A stretch of DNA of 9,333 nucleotides, from assembly GCA_900754715.1 (NCBI GenBank), contig CAAEDX010000161.1, positions 1-9,333 on the forward strand. Reading direction: 5' to 3'. The position numbers and the translations under genes were made by a program. The notes below the pieces were generated by a model that saw only the letters and a program-made list of their open reading frames with translations, was not told the origin of the DNA and did not search any database. Below are positions 6,241-9,333 of this stretch, one piece after another (within the stretch, counting starts at the first letter, position 1; each line of letters opens with the position of its first letter). This stretch comes from Erysipelotrichaceae bacterium. Lineage in GTDB: Bacteria > Bacillota_I > Bacilli_A > Erysipelotrichales > Erysipelotrichaceae.

Positions 6241-8357
6241 ACCGAAAGATGGCGGCGCCGCTCATCATGCTGCTGGTGCTGCTCCACATGCAGCTGATCT
6301 TTCAGCCTCTAGAGCTGCCGTTTCCCTTCTTTTCCCTCCTGCTCATCCTCACTGCCTTGTGGATGAAGATCTGCGCGCATGTCCGGCTGAAGCTGACCAT
6401 TGCGCTGCTGTTCATCCTGATCGCCATGGCACTCATCTTCCTGCCGCTCACGCTTGATGCCCTGCGAGTCTTCTACAATATGCTCCTGGAGACATACCGG
6501 CTGCATTCGCCGCTGTATTTCATGAGCCTGGACACGCACAGCCTGCAGGGAAATGAGCAGCTGCTGCTGTGGAGCGTCATGCTGGGCCTGTTTATCTTCG
6601 GCACGCTGCTGCTGCACTGGCTCATCGGCTTGAAGAACCACTTCTGCCTCGCTTTCCTGCTGCTGGCCTCCTTCCTGCTGCCTTGTGTGCTGCACAGCGT
6701 GCCGCAGCCTGTTACCGCGCTGCCGCTGCTGTTCATCCTGATCGCCATGCTGTTCGCCCGGGCTCAGAGCCTTGGGGCCATCTTCCGCAGCAAGCTGCGC
6801 ATATGCTTCATGCTGGCCGGATGCATCATGCCTATCGCCCTCTGTCTCATCCTCATCCCGCCCGCTGAGATCAGCGGCAGCGGCGAAGGGGTCCGGCAGC
6901 AGCTGCTTACTTCCCTTACCAATTTCATCGAGTGGGTCACCGGCCGCAACGACGACACCGAGATCGATCTCAATGACGCGCAAGACCGCATGTACATCGG
7001 CAGCACACGCGGGCGCGTGCTCGCCACCGTGCCGGACACTTATTATCTCAAAGACACGAGCATGGCCATCTATGAGGACAACACATGGCAGGCCATCACG
7101 GAAACCGAGTATGATGAACAGCTGGGCGCGCAATATGACTATTCCCGCGTCGCGACGATCATCAGCGAGTATCCGCTCGATACGGTCTACGCTGACGGCA
7201 CGATCATGGATCTGCCCATGCTCACTATCCAAGACATGCGCGGCAACGATGCGCACCAGCTGATCCCTTATTATCTAAGCGGGATCCGCGACATGGATGA
7301 GATGACCTTCGTGCAAGATCGTTTTGTCCGTCCTGGGCAAAGTGATTCAGTCACTTTCGATCTGCTCAGCGACCAGCAGGATTATCTGGATCCGGAAAAC
7401 TACCGGGATGTGGCAGCGACACACGACGTTCCCTTGCCGAGCTATGATCGTTTCGTCCGCCGTTTCTACACCCAGCTGCCGGAAGCGACAGAAGCTTTTT
7501 TTGACCGGCAGCCAGATCTGCCCGATCCAATCACCATCCGCACTTACTCGACCGCACAGGCCGTCAGCTTGATCCGGGAATTTCTGTGGGACAATGCGGA
7601 ATATACGCTCACGCCTGGCGCTCTGCCCGCAGACACCGATTTCGTGGAATACTTCCTCAGCGATAACCATCAGGGATATTGTGTCCATTATGCGACGGCT
7701 GCCACGCTGCTGCTGCGCTATTATGGATACCCCGCACGCTATGTAGAAGGCTTCCGGATCGGACAGGAAGCTTTCAGCGGCGGTATCGCCTCCATACGCG
7801 ATTACAACGAACATGCTTGGGTAGAGCTCTATGACCCTTACCTGGGATGGCTGCCGCTTGAATTTACGGAATCCTCGTTTGATTTCAGTGAATATGGAGC
7901 CGCAGCGGGAACAGGCGAGCAAGAAGACACACCGGATGAACCGCTCAGTGAGCCAGATACGCCAGCTGATTCCCCTGTTGATCAGCCTGCCGTCCTGGAC
8001 AGAACAGACGAGCAGCGCCTGGCTCTGCCGATGACAGAGCTTGCGGCTGCAGCCGCCGCCGTGCTCCTCATCCTGCAGCCGCTGCCAAGGCGTGCCTGGA
8101 AAAAAAGCCGCCTGCGGCAAAAAGATCATCAGAAAGCCGTGCTGTATGGCTATCATCAATTGCAAAAGATGGCACGCTATGGCCTGCCCATCCCGCAGGA
8201 AGCACGCGCGCTGGCACAGAAAGCACGGTTTTCCCGCCATCATGCTGATGCGGCAGATGCCAGGGCCATGGCAGAGCTGCTGATGAAGACGAGGAAAAAA
8301 CGCCGCCAGCTTTCTCTCTGGAAGCGATTCTTGTTCATCTATCGGGACGCATTGTAA
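6237..8357 (+). CDS. Multi-TM protein with extracellular transglutaminase-like domain (TgpA/YebA type)
   Basis: Membrane protein of 706 aa starting at ATG 6237 (MNRKMAAPL), which overlaps the DUF58 stop as ATGA. About six or seven hydrophobic segments cover residues 7-207. An extracellular region of about 385 residues follows. Its transglutaminase-like core (about 440-545) shows GYCVHYATAATLLLRYYG with candidate nucleophile C482, GYPARYVEGF, and YNEHAWVELY with H526. The third catalytic position, usually Asp in WVPVDPT, is Glu (E542 in WLPLEFTES). A Pro/Glu/Asp-rich linker (about 560-590) leads to a last TM segment (about 594-616). A basic cytoplasmic tail resembles the DUF4129-like tail of such proteins. 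The family resembles cysteine proteases or transglutaminases acting outside the membrane; its substrate is unknown. It is the last gene of the MoxR-DUF58 operon, so the ATPase may control its assembly or activity. Confidence is high for architecture and low for the reaction. Confidence 0.92.
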   Translation: MNRKMAAPLIMLLVLLHMQLIFQPLELPFPFFSLLLILTALWMKICAHVRLKLTIALLFILIAMALIFLPLTLDALRVFYNMLLETYRLHSPLYFMSLDTHSLQGNEQLLLWSVMLGLFIFGTLLLHWLIGLKNHFCLAFLLLASFLLPCVLHSVPQPVTALPLLFILIAMLFARAQSLGAIFRSKLRICFMLAGCIMPIALCLILIPPAEISGSGEGVRQQLLTSLTNFIEWVTGRNDDTEIDLNDAQDRMYIGSTRGRVLATVPDTYYLKDTSMAIYEDNTWQAITETEYDEQLGAQYDYSRVATIISEYPLDTVYADGTIMDLPMLTIQDMRGNDAHQLIPYYLSGIRDMDEMTFVQDRFVRPGQSDSVTFDLLSDQQDYLDPENYRDVAATHDVPLPSYDRFVRRFYTQLPEATEAFFDRQPDLPDPITIRTYSTAQAVSLIREFLWDNAEYTLTPGALPADTDFVEYFLSDNHQGYCVHYATAATLLLRYYGYPARYVEGFRIGQEAFSGGIASIRDYNEHAWVELYDPYLGWLPLEFTESSFDFSEYGAAAGTGEQEDTPDEPLSEPDTPADSPVDQPAVLDRTDEQRLALPMTELAAAAAAVLLILQPLPRRAWKKSRLRQKDHQKAVLYGYHQLQKMARYGLPIPQEARALAQKARFSRHHADAADARAMAELLMKTRKKRRQLSLWKRFLFIYRDAL

Positions 8358-9315
8358 AAGCAGCCGATGCACATGCATCCGCTGCTTTTTTTATATCGAT
8401 ACACACATATTCGCTGATGCCCTGGGTACGCACCGGATAGCCCCATGTGCCAGCGCCGCTGGATACGATGGCCGTAAGATCAGCCTGGGTCCACATGCCA
8501 TATTCCCATTCATTGAGCCCCATCATGGCGCACAGCGTGCCCAGCGGAAAGATCTGACCGTCATGCGTATGACCGCTCAGCTGCAGGTCATGACCAGCCG
8601 CTGCGTTTTCCTGCAGCTGCAGCGGGCGGTGATCGAGCACGATGTGACAGACATCCGAGTTATCTATGGACGGCACATCCTGATGGCGCGCGTAAGCAGG
8701 ATCTTCTCTTCCGATCAGCACGATGTCATCCCGCGGCATGGCCTGCGTATCCTGCAATATTCTGATGCCGGCGGAACTGATCGCCGCAGCCAGCTGATCA
8801 TCACTGAAGGCAGGCTGATCCGCGTAGCGGGCACGGTCATGATTGCCATAGATGAAGTATGTGCCCAGCGTGCTGCGCATCTGCCCCAGCGCGCTGAACG
8901 CTTCCTGCATCTGCGCCGCATTCGTATGCTCATCAACGATATCTCCGCCCAGGATGATGAGATCCGCATGCTCCGCGCTGATCCGCGCGCAAAGTTCACG
9001 CAGCGCATCACTGTCCAAGGCAGTAGGATAATGCAGGTCACTGAGCCAGACGATGCGCAAGTCATCATTGAGCTTGTCATTCACCAGCTCATAATAGGTC
9101 CTGTGGATGACGCGCGCATTGCCCATGCCGCCGATGATCAGCGCCAGCGCCAACAGACAGGACAACGGAAAGCCCCATATCATGCGGCGATGAGCAAGCT
9201 TTCGCAACAGCAGCCACAGCAGCAGGAACACACACAGATGCATCATGAACAAGGTCCATACGCTGCAAAAGTCGAGCATGCCTGCCACAGCAAGCAGCGT
9301 GGCAGCCAGTTTCAC
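8335..9315 (-). CDS. Membrane-anchored metallophosphoesterase (YkuE/YaeI-like)
   Basis: Calcineurin-like phosphoesterase of 326 aa, if started at the GTG complementary to 9313-9315. Two hydrophobic segments (about 4-37 and 46-64) precede the catalytic domain, which probably faces outward. All metal-binding motifs are present: SDLH (D93, H95), GGDIVD (D125), YGNHD (N158, H159), LDHRP (H229) and SGHTHDGQ (H249, H251). YkuE/YaeI-type enzymes have been linked to hydrolysis of envelope or lipid-linked phosphoesters, but the substrate cannot be read from sequence. The start is uncertain. The frame stays open to the right edge, only a poor GGGG precedes the GTG, and an ATG at residue 13 is also possible. 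The gene converges on the transglutaminase gene and overlaps it by 23 bp. The family-like end (YVCIDIKK) is followed by a tail of 16 residues encoded by the opposite-strand terminator and gene end. Confidence 0.9.
   Translation of the reverse strand: MKLAATLLAVAGMLDFCSVWTLFMMHLCVFLLLWLLLRKLAHRRMIWGFPLSCLLALALIIGGMGNARVIHRTYYELVNDKLNDDLRIVWLSDLHYPTALDSDALRELCARISAEHADLIILGGDIVDEHTNAAQMQEAFSALGQMRSTLGTYFIYGNHDRARYADQPAFSDDQLAAAISSAGIRILQDTQAMPRDDIVLIGREDPAYARHQDVPSIDNSDVCHIVLDHRPLQLQENAAAGHDLQLSGHTHDGQIFPLGTLCAMMGLNEWEYGMWTQADLTAIVSSGAGTWGYPVRTQGISEYVCIDIKKAADACASAAFTMRPDR
8356..8392 (+). terminator. Intrinsic terminator of the MoxR-DUF58-transglutaminase operon
   Basis: A long hairpin forms from AAAAGCAGC (8356-8364) with GCTGCTTTT (8381-8389). 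It continues, after a single C-C mismatch, into GATGC (8366-8370) with GCATC (8375-8379) around the loop ACAT. Seven T residues (8386-8392) follow on the plus strand. It begins within the stop codon of the transglutaminase gene. On the minus strand only four T residues follow the stem, and the hairpin lies inside the phosphoesterase coding region, so reverse termination is doubtful. Confidence 0.88.
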
Positions 9316-9333
9316 CTTTCGCCCCGCTGCAGC

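Noticed and set aside
6309..7256. Antisense open frame (315 codons) opposite the transglutaminase gene
   Set aside because: Low-complexity Gln/Glu/Asp/His-rich translation produced by CTG, CTC and ATC codons on the sense strand; no start signal or family resemblance.

Overview
The window looks like chromosomal DNA of a Gram-positive bacterium of the phylum Bacillota. The reasons are a B. subtilis-type GntR-family TreR, a PTS route for trehalose, a CcpA-type cre box, strong AGGAGG ribosome binding sites and compact intrinsic terminators. Codons ending in C or G (ATC, CGC, CTG, GGC) are preferred, so it is not an AT-rich member. A gut Erysipelotrichales-type organism would fit, but that placement is a guess that protein searches would have to settle. 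I see no mobile element, CRISPR array, tRNA or rRNA.

Region 1 (1-4288) is a trehalose locus. It holds the 3' end of treR (repressor; N-terminus outside the window), a terminator, and a 120-bp control region. That region has a cre box, a sigma-A-like promoter and two near-identical palindromic operators whose centres are 31 bp apart. Then come treP (trehalose PTS permease with fused EIIB-EIIC-EIIA domains) and treA (trehalose-6-phosphate hydrolase), and a terminator whose loop contains the treA stop codon. TreP would import and phosphorylate trehalose, and TreA would split trehalose 6-phosphate into glucose and glucose 6-phosphate. TreR probably senses trehalose 6-phosphate, and CcpA adds carbon catabolite control.

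Region 2 (about 4306-8392) is a separate three-gene operon, tightly coupled by two ATGA overlaps: a MoxR-family AAA+ ATPase, a two-TM DUF58 protein, and a multi-TM protein with an extracellular transglutaminase-like domain. This is a widespread conserved trio of poorly known function, probably acting at the cell envelope. A promoter lies just downstream of the treA terminator, and a long hairpin terminator follows the last gene.

Region 3 (8335-9333, minus strand) is a convergent gene for a membrane-anchored YkuE/YaeI-like metallophosphoesterase. Its 3' end overlaps the transglutaminase gene by 23 bp and reads through the operon's terminator hairpin, so the hairpin encodes an alanine-rich C-terminal tail. 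Its start may lie beyond the right edge.

I found no convincing previously undescribed system. The points most worth a second look are the tre control region, the translated terminator, the degenerate motifs in the DUF58 protein, and the unusual initiation region of the MoxR gene.
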